A stretch of DNA of 64,000 nt, taken from positions 930,001 to 994,000 of the forward strand of contig CAVYXF010000001.1 of the NCBI GenBank assembly GCA_963772335.1, in the 5' to 3' direction. The notes under the pieces were generated by a model. That model saw only the letters and a list, made by a program, of their open reading frames with translations. It did not search any database and had not been told where the DNA came from. Of the stretch, positions 8,169-16,381 are shown piece after piece (position 1 is the first letter of the stretch; every line of letters begins with the position of its first letter). The position numbers and the translations under genes are program-made. Origin of the DNA: CAVYXF01 sp963772335 (GTDB taxonomy: Bacteria; Pseudomonadota; Alphaproteobacteria; Rhizobiales; Rhodomicrobiaceae).

Positions 8169-8660
8169 ATGAATGCAGAGATGCTCGCCGAAGCGGTCCG
8201 TTCCGCAATGCGGCGCACGGTATCGGGCGTTGCCGTGCTGGCGACGGAAGGGCCAGGCGGACGCGCCGGCGTAACCGTCTCCACGCTCTGCTCCTTGTCG
8301 CTCGAGCCGCCTTCCGTCATCGTGTGCGTGCATAAGGACAGCCGCACACTCGCTGCCGTGCTGGCAAACGGTGCATTTAGCGCCAACATACTCGCGGAAG
8401 GGCAGGAAGAGGTCGCCTCCACCTTCGCCGGCCTCGTCCCGGAGCGTAAGGAGGACCGCTTCGGCGCAGGCGTTTGGGAGACGCTTGATGGTCTGCCGCG
8501 TCTTCATGGAGCCGTTGCCTCCTTTGCCTGCCGGCTCGCCGACAGTCACAGCTTCGGCACGCATGTCATCCTGATCGGCAAGATCTTCGATGTGGCGGCG
8601 GCGGATAGCGCGCCGCTGATCTATGCCGATCGTAACTTCCACACCCTCACCGCCGCGTAA
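8169..8660 (+). CDS. flavin reductase, HpaC-like partner of the monooxygenase
   Basis: 163 residues. The family pattern is visible as FMN-binding, FNR-like split-barrel sequence: MRRTVSGVAVLAT near the start, GVTVSTLCSLSLEPPSVIVCV (the flavin phosphate and isoalloxazine region), FSANILAEGQEEVAS and DSHSFGTHVILIGKI near the end. Such proteins use NAD(P)H to reduce free FAD or FMN that then diffuses to the oxygenase. The gene begins four bases after the monooxygenase stop and no other promoter is visible, so the two are translated together. I chose the ATG at 8169; an adjacent TTG at 8166 is less likely. Confidence 0.85.
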   Translation: MNAEMLAEAVRSAMRRTVSGVAVLATEGPGGRAGVTVSTLCSLSLEPPSVIVCVHKDSRTLAAVLANGAFSANILAEGQEEVASTFAGLVPERKEDRFGAGVWETLDGLPRLHGAVASFACRLADSHSFGTHVILIGKIFDVAAADSAPLIYADRNFHTLTAA

Positions 8661-8669
8661 GGAGAGGGC

Positions 8670-9089
8670 ATGACGCACAGCCGCATCCGCAAGTTCAACA
8701 CCAAGGACGCCTATCCCGACCAGAAGCTTGACAACGACGTTTGCATGGCCGTGCGGGCCGGCAATACGGTCTATCTGCGCGGGCAGACGGCGATGGACTT
8801 GGATGGCCACATCGTCGGCATTGGCGATGCGGCGGCGCAGGCAGAGAACGCCATGAGATGCGCCAAAGTGCTGCTCGAGGAAGCGGGCGCGCGCCTTTGC
8901 GACATCGTCAAGATCACCATCTACATCACCGACCGCGCCTATCGTGAACCGGTCTACCAGGTGGTCGGGCGCTGGCTGAAGGGCGTCTATCCGGTGTCGA
9001 CTGGGCTGATCGTTCAGGGCCTCGCCCGCCCCGAATATCTGATGGAGATCGACATCATCGCCGAGGCCGAGGGCAGTCCCGGCGCATAG
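8670..9089 (+). CDS. RidA / YjgF-family protein lacking the usual arginine
   Basis: 139 residues with the RidA fold: YLRGQTAMDLDGHIVG, AQAENAMRCAKVLLEEAG, VKITIYITDRAYREPVY and a terminal LMEIDIIAEAE. In active imine/enamine deaminases of the RidA type an arginine follows the FPAR motif; here the corresponding segment reads YPVSTGLIV, so that arginine is absent. The protein may be a non-canonical Rid subgroup member with a different hydrolytic or binding role; such members are often found beside oxygenases in N-heterocycle pathways. It begins nine bases after the flavin reductase with a GGAGAGG ribosome site, and so belongs to the monooxygenase operon. Confidence 0.8.
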   Translation: MTHSRIRKFNTKDAYPDQKLDNDVCMAVRAGNTVYLRGQTAMDLDGHIVGIGDAAAQAENAMRCAKVLLEEAGARLCDIVKITIYITDRAYREPVYQVVGRWLKGVYPVSTGLIVQGLARPEYLMEIDIIAEAEGSPGA

Positions 9090-9221
9090 CGTCCTTCCCG
9101 CGCAGCTGGCGCTCACGCTTTCCTTGACACCAGCGCCGGCTTTTGTTTCTTCGTCCTCCGGGACACGACACGGCCGGGGGGTGCGTATGTTGTGGCACTG
9201 CAATGCAAGCTGCCATAGCCG

Positions 9222-11183
9222 ATGAAGTACAGACCGGAGATTGACGGCCTGCGCGCAGTCGCGGTCTTGCCAGTCATCCTGTTCCACGCCGGTTTCGCCT
9301 TTTGCAGCGGCGGCTTCGTCGGCGTCGATATCTTCTTCGCGATCAGCGGCTATCTGATCACCACCATCATCCTGTCCGAGCTGGAGCGCGGCGAATTCTC
9401 GCTGATCCGCTTCTATGAGCGCCGGGCGAGGCGCATTCTACCGGCCTTGTTCTGCGTCATGGCCTGCTGCGTGCCATTCGCCTGGTGGTCGATGCTGCCC
9501 TCGCAATACCGGGACTTCTCCCAGAGCCTCATCGCCGTCGCCCTGTTCGTGTCAAACATACTTTTCTGGCGCCAGGACGACTATTTCGCCCTCGCCGCGG
9601 ACGAGAAGCCGCTGCTGCACACCTGGAGCCTGGCAGTCGAGGAGCAGTATTACATGCTCTTCCCGCTCGCGCTGATGCTGCTCTGGTGGCTGGGGCGCAA
9701 GCGAATCTTCCTGTTCATCGCGCTGCTCGCCGTCGCCAGCCTGCTCTTCAGCGAGTGGAGCACGCGCCATGCGCCGTCAGCCAATTTCTATCTCGCGCCG
9801 ACGCGGGCATGGGAGCTGTTTGCCGGATCGCTCTGCGCCTTCATCCTGAGAGATGGGCAGCCGCTGAAGCGAGGCCCATGGAGCGATCTCGCCGCGCTGG
9901 CCGGACTCGGGCTCATCGCCTTTGCGATTGTGATGTATGACGGCTCCACACCGATCCCCTCGCTCTATGCTCTTGCGCCGGTGGGCGGTGCCTGCCTCTT
10001 CATCCTGTTCGGCCATGCGGGCACATTGGCGGCGCGGCTGCTGACGCTGCGCCCGCTGGTCGGAATCGGCCTGATCAGCTACAGCGCCTATCTCTGGCAT
10101 CACCCGCTCTTCGCCTTCGGCAGGCTGTTCTCCGGCAAGCCGCTCGGCGACTTCCAGCTCATCGGCCTGACGCTTGCGGCCTTGGCGCTCGCCTATTGCT
10201 CCTGGCGGTTTATCGAGAAGCCGTTCCGAAACCGGGCGATGATAACGTTCCCCCGGGTGGCGTTCACCGCCGTCAGTTTTGCGGCATTCTTCACGGTACT
10301 CGGCATTGCCGGCCAGGTAACCGCGGGTTTCAAGACGTTCTATCTTACAAACCGCCTGAATGCTGCAGAGAACCGAGTTTACCAGAAGTTTCAAAAAGAC
10401 TCTCCGCCGCGCGGATTCTACAAACCGTTCGACGATGGCAAATGCCGGTTCTCGGTGATAGCGCCGGACGAAGCATTCGAAGCGCGGTTTCGCCAGTGCC
10501 AGCAGCAGTACGGCAAGGCTTGGCTCGTGATCGGCGACTCACATGCTATCAACATGTTCAATATCTTCGCCAAAGCCCATCTGCGGCCATTCCTGGTGGG
10601 CCTTGTCCAGGGCGGTTGCCGCCCCTACCATCAGCTTCCGAAATGCCAATATCGGGCTTTCGACAGCTTTGTGGACAGGAACGCCGGCGGGCTCGATCTG
10701 GTGATCTTTCACCAGAGTGGTTCTCATCTGATGCTCGACGAGGACGGAAAGGAAGATTCCTGGAAAGCCTTCACAGCGGATGCCGAGTTCATCGCGGCAG
10801 ACCGAAATATCGAAAAAATCAGCGATTATCTCGACGTCATCGGCACGAAGGTGAGGACAGTCTGGCTCGGCCCATTCATCGAGGCTCGGGTCAACTTCAC
10901 CGATGCCCGCTTGATCAAAGCGGCGGCGCTGCATCCGATCTCGATCAATCCGACAAGCCTCAGCCATTTCGCGGCTCTGGAGACGGTGCTCAAGGCGTAC
11001 AATCAGCAGCACGAGAAGCATTTTCAATATCGATCGCTGTTCGACGTGCTGCAGATATCCAGCGATTTTCTCGTGACGGGCGGCTGCACAACCTATCGTG
11101 ACGGCGATCATTTCAGCGCCTGCGGCGAGGATATCGTCGCGGCGAAGATCAAACGCGCAGTCGCGAACGGCCTGCTGAATTAG
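9222..11183 (+). CDS. membrane acyltransferase (acyltransferase-3) fused to an SGNH domain
   Basis: 653 residues. The first about 340 form the multi-helix acyltransferase-3 domain: YRPEIDGLRAVAVLPVILFH and GGFVGVDIFFAISGYLI at the start, RRARRILPAL, and HTWSLAVEEQYY, all standard motifs including the catalytic histidine area. A further helix leads to a periplasmic SGNH hydrolase-like domain with WLVIGDSHAINMF near residue 430 and DGDHFSACG near the end, which provide the serine and the Asp-x-His pair. Such OafA-like proteins O-acetylate lipopolysaccharide, peptidoglycan or exopolysaccharide. It has its own 130-base leader and no evident link to the catabolic genes on both sides, so it may be an unrelated insertion. 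Confidence 0.85.
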   Translation: MKYRPEIDGLRAVAVLPVILFHAGFAFCSGGFVGVDIFFAISGYLITTIILSELERGEFSLIRFYERRARRILPALFCVMACCVPFAWWSMLPSQYRDFSQSLIAVALFVSNILFWRQDDYFALAADEKPLLHTWSLAVEEQYYMLFPLALMLLWWLGRKRIFLFIALLAVASLLFSEWSTRHAPSANFYLAPTRAWELFAGSLCAFILRDGQPLKRGPWSDLAALAGLGLIAFAIVMYDGSTPIPSLYALAPVGGACLFILFGHAGTLAARLLTLRPLVGIGLISYSAYLWHHPLFAFGRLFSGKPLGDFQLIGLTLAALALAYCSWRFIEKPFRNRAMITFPRVAFTAVSFAAFFTVLGIAGQVTAGFKTFYLTNRLNAAENRVYQKFQKDSPPRGFYKPFDDGKCRFSVIAPDEAFEARFRQCQQQYGKAWLVIGDSHAINMFNIFAKAHLRPFLVGLVQGGCRPYHQLPKCQYRAFDSFVDRNAGGLDLVIFHQSGSHLMLDEDGKEDSWKAFTADAEFIAADRNIEKISDYLDVIGTKVRTVWLGPFIEARVNFTDARLIKAAALHPISINPTSLSHFAALETVLKAYNQQHEKHFQYRSLFDVLQISSDFLVTGGCTTYRDGDHFSACGEDIVAAKIKRAVANGLLN

Positions 11184-11349
11184 TATAGAGCGTGATTGGG
11201 GACGGCAGGTGCCCGCGAGGCTGTTCGGTCCCGGCAAGGTTGGCGGAGATGTCATATAATGCCGGATGGGATGATGCTACTCTCTCCCATGGGACGGCTA
11301 TTCCTGCTTGTGCCGAATTATTCAGCCATTCATTATGTTGCGTGCCTGA

Positions 11350-11365
11350 TGGCATGCAAATTGCT
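11350..11365 (+). promoter_or_regulatory. sigma-54 (RpoN) promoter before the ABC transporter operon
   Basis: TGGCATGCAAATTGCT matches the -24/-12 consensus TGGCAC-N5-TTGC with the invariant GG and GC dinucleotides at the required spacing. Transcription would start near 11376, leaving a leader of about 58 bases before the binding-protein ATG at 11434. Such a promoter needs an enhancer-binding activator, usually NtrC for nitrogen-compound transport. Confidence 0.7.
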
Positions 11366-11433
11366 GACGGAAAAACAGCGCCGGGTGAACCCGGACGCGT
11401 TGAACTCGGAAGCGTCGCGAAGGGAGTTTCGTC

Positions 11434-12465
11434 ATGTTAGGAAGAGCATTGCTGTCGGCAGGACTGCTTCTCGCCGGCCTGTTGATCTCGCCCGCAAATG
11501 CTGCTGACAAGCTGGTGGTCAGCGTCTGGGGCGGCAGCTGGAAGGACATGGTCGCCGACATCGTGGCGAAGAAGTTCACTGCCGACACCGGTGTCGAGGT
11601 GGACTTCGTCACCGGCGGAACCATTGACCGGCTGAACAAGGCCAAGCTCGCCAGGAACGATCCGGAAAGCGACGTCACGCTCACCACCGCCCATGTCGGC
11701 TGGCTCTATGCGACCGACGGGCTCTACGAGACGCTTGACCTGTCGAAGGTCCCGAACGCCGCCAACCTCGTCGATGCGGCCAAGATAAGCCCCTATCACA
11801 TCGGCACCTGGGCCTATGTCTACACCATCGGCTATCGCCCCGACCTCGTGAAGAACATCACGTTCGACAGCTGGGCCGACCTCTGGAAGCCGGAGATGAA
11901 GGGCATGCTCGCCGTGCCGGATTTCGATCCGAGCCATATCATCGTGGTTTCCGCGCTGCTCTCGGGCGGCGATGCCGCGCATTGGGAGAAGGGGCAGGAG
12001 AAGCTGAAAGAGCTCAAGCCCAATTTCAAGGCGTTCTATACCGACGACGCCAACAGCCAGCAGCTGATCGCCAATGGCGAAACGCCCGTGCAGATCATGC
12101 TGTCGATGAACGCGCACTACATGATCCGGGAAGGCGTGCCGATCAAGCTGGTGATCCCCAAGGAAGGCGCGGTGCTCGGCATCGACACCATTGGCATCAT
12201 GAAGGGCTCGAAGAATACCGAGAACGCCTACAAGTTCATCAACACGCTGCTCGATCCCGAGGTGCAGGCCAAGATCGCCGAGTTCAAGAAGGGCTCGCCG
12301 ACCGTATCGAATGCCAAGCTCGACCCGGAGGTGGCCAAGCTCCCGGGCGTGTTCACCACGCCCGAGCAGTGGAAGAAGGAAGCCATCATCATCGACCACA
12401 AGCTGCGCTCGGAAAAGCTCGGCGAATGGCGGAAATGGTTCGCCGAGAACATCATGGCGAAATAG
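11434..12465 (+). CDS. ABC transporter substrate-binding protein, spermidine/putrescine type
   Basis: 343 residues. A signal peptide (LLSAGLLLAGLLISPANA, cleaved before ADK) exports the protein to the periplasm. The mature sequence begins KLVVSVWGGSWKDM and has the PotD/PotF-like pattern FTADTGVEVDFVTGGTIDRL, IGTWAYVYTIGYRPDLV and GIMKGSKNTENAYKFINTLL. This family binds polyamines, opines and related cationic or amide compounds. GAAGGGAG lies eight bases before the ATG. A sigma-54 promoter stands upstream and two strong RNA hairpins follow, so the binding protein is probably made in excess over the permeases, as is usual for periplasmic binding proteins. Confidence 0.85.
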   Translation: MLGRALLSAGLLLAGLLISPANAADKLVVSVWGGSWKDMVADIVAKKFTADTGVEVDFVTGGTIDRLNKAKLARNDPESDVTLTTAHVGWLYATDGLYETLDLSKVPNAANLVDAAKISPYHIGTWAYVYTIGYRPDLVKNITFDSWADLWKPEMKGMLAVPDFDPSHIIVVSALLSGGDAAHWEKGQEKLKELKPNFKAFYTDDANSQQLIANGETPVQIMLSMNAHYMIREGVPIKLVIPKEGAVLGIDTIGIMKGSKNTENAYKFINTLLDPEVQAKIAEFKKGSPTVSNAKLDPEVAKLPGVFTTPEQWKKEAIIIDHKLRSEKLGEWRKWFAENIMAK

Positions 12466-12538
12466 GGTGGGTGAAAGGCGCTCACCGTTGCTTCATCGTG
12501 AGCTCTCATCCCTGACTTTTGCCAGTCGGGTAAAAAAG

Positions 12539-12720
12539 CCCCCTCACCCGGCTCGGCTGCGCCTCGCCGCCCTCTCCCGCGAGGGGAGAGGGCGATGCAC
12601 TGCCCGTTGGGGGGCTCTGCCTTACATCCGCACGCACCAGCCCTCTCCCCGCGGCGAACGCTTGTCCTTCGCCGTAAAGACTGACGACTCCGGAGAGGGT
12701 GGCCGCCACAGACGGCCGGG
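12539..12720. repeat. intergenic mosaic repeat, CCCTCTCCC type (copy 1)
   Basis: The segment carries CCCTCACCCGGCTCGGCTGC, an inverted CCCTCTCCCGCGAGGGGAGAGGG palindrome (starting about 12569), and a core CGAACGCTTGTCCTTCGCCG followed by TAAAG. The core reappears in opposite orientation near 49900. Elements of this style are abundant between genes in Rhizobiales. It separates the binding-protein gene from its permease genes, an unusual place within an operon. Confidence 0.65.
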
Positions 12721-12731
12721 TGAAGAGGCTT

Positions 12732-12792
12732 TTGCGGCGAAAGCCGCAAGTGGCAGTTGCATGCTGCCGCCTGGGCGGCACACATCGCAACT
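12732..12792 (+). promoter_or_regulatory. two consecutive RNA hairpins between binding protein and permease
   Basis: TTGCGGC-GAAA-GCCGCAA at 12732-12749 is a perfect 7-base-pair stem with a GAAA tetraloop. Directly after it CAGTTGC (12754) pairs with GCAACTG (12786), and inside that TGCCGCC (12765) pairs with GGCGGCA (12774). There is no T-run, so these are more likely RNA 3'-end protectors or attenuators than intrinsic terminators. Confidence 0.55.
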
Positions 12793-12813
12793 GGCGGCTT
12801 CGGCCTTCTGCCC

Positions 12814-13671
12814 ATGAGCGCGACAGCAAAACCCTTTCTGCGCAGTTTCACCCTTCCCGCGCTCATCTGCGCGGGGGTGCTGCTCGCGGCGCTCGGGGCG
12901 ATCTTGAACTACAGCTTTCGCGCCTACATCCCTGGCTCGCTGGACGCTGGCGGGCCGAGCCTCGAAAATTTCGCCGCCCTTACCAATCCGCTCTATCTGC
13001 ATGTCTTTTTGGCAACGCTCTGGATCGCGCTCCTCACCGCACTGTTCACATTGCTGCTCGGCTATCCGCTCGCCTTCGCGCTGGTGCGCAGCGAGAACCG
13101 CCTGATCAAATCCGCGATCCTCATCATCGCCATCACGCCGCTATTTCTCGGCGAGGTGGTGCGCACCTATTCCTGGATCATCGTGCTCGGCAATAACGGC
13201 TTCATCAATGCGGTGCTCCTGTATCTCGGCCTGATTTCCCGGCCGGTGCAGATGATGTTCACAACGGGCGGGGTGGTGACGGCGCTGGTGCACGTCACGC
13301 TGCCGATCATGGTGATCATGCTGGCGGCGGCGCTTTCGCATATCGATCGCAATTTCGAGCGCGCGGCGGCAAGTCTCGGCGCTGGGCCGATCCGCGTGTT
13401 TCTCACCGTGACGCTGCCGCTCTCCATGCCGGGGATCGTTGCCGGCACTACCACCGCCTTCGCCTGGACGTTCAGCGCCTTCGCCACGCCGCAGCTGATC
13501 GGCGGCGGCCAGGTGACCATGATCTCGAACCTGGTCTATCAGCTCGGCTTCGCCAGCTTTAATTTCCCCTTTGCCGCCGCGCTATCGGCGGCCGGGCTCG
13601 CCTTCACCTTCGCTGTGTTGTGGCTGCTTCGCCTCGCGGCGCGCCCGCTCGAACGCTTGGGGACGCATTGA
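12814..13671 (+). CDS. ABC transporter permease, PotB-like
   Basis: 285 residues with about six membrane helices. The cytoplasmic EAA loop that contacts the ATPase is visible as FERAAASLGAGPIRVFLTVTL. Other typical pieces are FLATLWIALLTALFTLLLGY and VRTYSWIIVLGNNGFIN. The start at 12814 (MSATAKPF) is chosen because the upstream part of the longer frame runs through the hairpin and repeat region; the ribosome site is weak. It is followed three bases later by the second permease gene. The pair, with the binding protein and the ATPase, makes a complete polyamine-type (POPT family) importer. Confidence 0.88.
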   Translation: MSATAKPFLRSFTLPALICAGVLLAALGAILNYSFRAYIPGSLDAGGPSLENFAALTNPLYLHVFLATLWIALLTALFTLLLGYPLAFALVRSENRLIKSAILIIAITPLFLGEVVRTYSWIIVLGNNGFINAVLLYLGLISRPVQMMFTTGGVVTALVHVTLPIMVIMLAAALSHIDRNFERAAASLGAGPIRVFLTVTLPLSMPGIVAGTTTAFAWTFSAFATPQLIGGGQVTMISNLVYQLGFASFNFPFAAALSAAGLAFTFAVLWLLRLAARPLERLGTH

Positions 13672-13674
13672 GCC

Positions 13675-14493
13675 ATGACCATGCCGCCTGTGCAGCGCAT
13701 CTTGCATTGGACAGGGAGCCTGCTCGTGATCCTTATTCTCGGCTTCATTCTCTGCCCTGCCCTCGTCGTGGCGATCGCCTCCGTCAATGCGAAGGCGATC
13801 CTCGCCTTCCCGCCGGAGAGCCTATCGCTGCGCTGGTTCGAGAAGGCGCTGGCCTACGAGGACTTCCGCCAGGGTGTGCGCAATGGCGCAATCGTCACCT
13901 TCTGGGCGTCGCTGATTGCGCTGACCGCCGGGGCGGCATTCGCCTACGTGATCGACCGCTATGCGTTCCGCGGCAAGGCGGCGCTCGAGACCATCCTGCT
14001 TTCGCCGCTGGTCATTCCGCATTTCACCATCGGTCTTGGCCTGCTGATCATTGGCGCGCAGCTCGGCGTAGCACGCGGCTATGGCATCGTGATCGCCGCC
14101 CATGTGATCCTGGTGCTGCCCTTCGTGCTGCGCAGCGTCTATATCTCGCTGCGCAATCTCGACCGCCGGCTGGAGCTCGCCGCCGCGAGCCTCGGTGCTC
14201 GCCCTGCCCAGGTCCTCATCACGGTCACGCTGCCGCTGCTCCTTCCCGGGCTGGTGAGCGGCTGGCTGTTTGCCGCGATTCTCTCCTTCAACGAGTTCAC
14301 CGCCTCGCTGTTCGTGACCGCCCAGCGCACCCAGACGCTGCCCGTTGCGATGTACAACTACGTGCGCGACTTCGCTGATCCTTCCATGGCCGCCCTTTCC
14401 GTGATCTACATTGCGATTACGGCGTTGCTGCTGATCACCGCCAACATGTTCTTAGGACTAGGCAAGGTGCTGAATGTCGAGCATGCGCGCTGA
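13675..14493 (+). CDS. ABC transporter permease, PotC-like
   Basis: 272 residues with six predicted membrane helices. The EAA loop reads LELAAASLGARPAQVLITVTL. The N-terminus (ILHWTGSLLVILILGFILCP) and the C-terminal helix (LSVIYIAITALLLITANMF) are typical of the second permease of spermidine/putrescine-type importers. It follows the first permease after three bases and its end overlaps the ATPase gene by 20 bases, so these genes are translationally coupled. The pathway substrate passes through the heterodimer that the two permeases form in the inner membrane. Confidence 0.88.
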   Translation: MTMPPVQRILHWTGSLLVILILGFILCPALVVAIASVNAKAILAFPPESLSLRWFEKALAYEDFRQGVRNGAIVTFWASLIALTAGAAFAYVIDRYAFRGKAALETILLSPLVIPHFTIGLGLLIIGAQLGVARGYGIVIAAHVILVLPFVLRSVYISLRNLDRRLELAAASLGARPAQVLITVTLPLLLPGLVSGWLFAAILSFNEFTASLFVTAQRTQTLPVAMYNYVRDFADPSMAALSVIYIAITALLLITANMFLGLGKVLNVEHAR

Positions 14494-15634
14494 GGAGGAC
14501 GCGAGGAGCGGGGCGAGCCCGTCGCGTGCGGCGCACGAAGCCCTACCCGCCAACCTGCAGCTCGACGGCGTGACCAAGCATTACGGCGATGTTCTAGCTT
14601 TGAAGAACGCCTCGCTGAAGATCGCGCCTGGCGAGTTCGTCACACTCCTCGGGCCCTCGGGCTGCGGCAAGACCACCCTGCTCAACCTCGTCGCCGGCTT
14701 CATCGAGCCCGATGCCGGCGAGATCTTCCTCGATGGACGGCTGATCACCAACGTCCCAACCTGGGAACGCCAGATCGGCATGGTGTTCCAGAACTATGCG
14801 CTGTTTCCGCATATGAGCGTAGCGAGGAATGTCGGCTATGGCCTCAGGATGCGCGGGGTTGCGCGCTCCGAGATTGCCGAGCGCGTGAGCGCCGCCCTCG
14901 CCATGGTGGAGCTTGAGGCGATGGCTGAGAGGCGCCCGCGTCAGCTCTCTGGCGGCCAGCAGCAGCGCGTGGCGCTCGCCCGTGCACTGGTCATCAATCC
15001 GAAAGTGCTGCTGCTCGATGAGCCGCTCTCGGCGCTCGACCGAAACTTGCGCGCCGCGATGCAGATCGAGCTGCGCGAGCTCCAGCAGCGGCTCGGCGTC
15101 ACGGCGCTGTTCGTCACGCACGACCAGGGCGAGGCGCTCAGCCTCTCCGACCGGATCGTGGTGATGAACGAGGGCAGCATCCGCCAGATCGGCAGCCCGC
15201 AGGAGATCTACAACCACCCGGCCGACCGGTTCGTCGCCTCATTCGTGGGGGATGTCAGTGTGCTGCGCGGGCGCATCACCCGCCATGAGGGCGACTGGCT
15301 GAAGGTCGAGCTGGGACAGGCACAGCTTACTGGTGCACGTGCAGCCTATCCGCAAGCCCGTCCCGGTGATCCGGCCGACGTCTTTATCCGCCCCGAGGCT
15401 CTGCACGTCGCCGCGCCGGGCGAGGCGGTGATCGCCCAGGGCGTTGCCGTAGCCCAGGTGTTCCAAGGCAGCCATGCCGATATCTTCATCGAAACGGCCG
15501 CGGCGCCGTCCGGCCGCGTGCTGATCCGCGCGCCTGCCACCGATGCGCTGGCCCGCCTCGCGACCGGCAGCACCGTGAACCTTGCCGTCGCTGCGCAGCA
15601 GGAGGTCTCGATTTTCCCGCCCGAGCCGGCCTGA
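14474..15634 (+). CDS. ABC transporter ATP-binding protein, PotA-like
   Basis: 386 residues. All ATPase motifs are visible: Walker A GPSGCGKTT, Q-loop FQNYALFPHM, signature LSGGQQQRVALARAL, Walker B VLLLDEPLSALD, and the switch histidine in FVTHDQGEAL. A C-terminal TOBE-like regulatory region follows from about residue 260 (VSVLRGRITRHEG onward). The protein has an extra N-terminal tail of about 28 residues before LQLDGVTKHYG; a later start at 14483 is possible. It overlaps the permease gene by 20 bases and is the last gene of the transporter operon. It hydrolyses ATP to drive import of the pathway substrate. Confidence 0.9.
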   Translation: MSSMRAEEDARSGASPSRAAHEALPANLQLDGVTKHYGDVLALKNASLKIAPGEFVTLLGPSGCGKTTLLNLVAGFIEPDAGEIFLDGRLITNVPTWERQIGMVFQNYALFPHMSVARNVGYGLRMRGVARSEIAERVSAALAMVELEAMAERRPRQLSGGQQQRVALARALVINPKVLLLDEPLSALDRNLRAAMQIELRELQQRLGVTALFVTHDQGEALSLSDRIVVMNEGSIRQIGSPQEIYNHPADRFVASFVGDVSVLRGRITRHEGDWLKVELGQAQLTGARAAYPQARPGDPADVFIRPEALHVAAPGEAVIAQGVAVAQVFQGSHADIFIETAAAPSGRVLIRAPATDALARLATGSTVNLAVAAQQEVSIFPPEPA

Positions 15635-15675
15635 TCCTTGCATAAGCGGCTTATGAACGAGTTCGCGCGAATGCT

Positions 15676-16329
15676 TCAGAAGCCCGGCGCCTCGCCCGGG
15701 AATTTCGCCCGCGCAATATAGGCGTCCTTCTGGGGCGCGTAGAGTGTCCAGAGGCGGCGCAGCTCGACAATCGGAGTGTCATGCCAGTCCACCCGCAGAT
15801 TGACCGTCGGCCAGTCGAAGCCCTCCGCGACCAGGAGCCCCGCCGCATGCTCGGGGCCGCCTTCGCCCCCGGCAGCCTTTCCGCCTTCCAGCGCGCGCAG
15901 CAGTCTTTCGGGGAGGCTTTCCTCGGCGCTCTCGGTGAAAGCGGCGATCATGCGCGTCGGGATTTCGGGATTGCTGAGCAGGTTGCCAAGCGCCGCGCAG
16001 CCCTCTCCCCGTGCTTCGGCGGCAACGGGGAGCGCGTTCGCGCCGGAATGCAGGGCAGCATAACCGTACCGGTCGATGACGCCGACCTGGCGCCATTCCG
16101 GCTCGGGCGTGCCGGCAACGAGGTTCGCCATCACCGCGCCGGCACCCAAGCCCTGCCGCAAGAGGGTCAGGCCGGTTGGGCCCAGCGCCGGGTCCGTGAC
16201 GTTCTGGGTTAGCACCGCGCCTTGCGCGCAGACCCAGGCGCAGCGGCTCGCAACTGCTATGGAGGAGGAGGTGATCGCAATGCCGAATGCGCCAGTCCGG
16301 GGGCAACAGGCGGCGATCGAATAAGTCAT
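15676..16329 (-). CDS. DUF1028 family protein (Ntn-hydrolase-like)
   Basis: 217 residues. MTYSIAACCPRTGAFGIAI at the start, then VCAQGAVLTQNVTDPALG and GLTLLRQGLGAGAVMANLV, match the DUF1028 family, whose fold is related to N-terminal nucleophile hydrolases; function is not established. Members often neighbour RidA, M20 peptidase and amino-acid transport genes, as here. The ATG at 16329 follows the family start and has AGGAAA upstream; longer frames add unlike sequence. It is convergent with the ABC ATPase gene and divergent from the M20 deacylase, so the shared 52-base gap probably holds back-to-back promoters. A role in hydrolysing an amide in the same pathway is plausible but unproven. Confidence 0.8.
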   Translation of the reverse strand: MTYSIAACCPRTGAFGIAITSSSIAVASRCAWVCAQGAVLTQNVTDPALGPTGLTLLRQGLGAGAVMANLVAGTPEPEWRQVGVIDRYGYAALHSGANALPVAAEARGEGCAALGNLLSNPEIPTRMIAAFTESAEESLPERLLRALEGGKAAGGEGGPEHAAGLLVAEGFDWPTVNLRVDWHDTPIVELRRLWTLYAPQKDAYIARAKFPGEAPGF

Positions 16330-16381
16330 GGGGCGATTTTCCTGATCGTGCTTGCGGGCCGAGAAGAGTATCCAGAACGGT

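Noticed and set aside
9193..9206. Possible sigma-54 promoter before the acyltransferase gene (TGGCAC then ATGC)
   Set aside because: The distance between the GG and GC pairs is one base too short (10 instead of 11), which normally abolishes sigma-54 binding.
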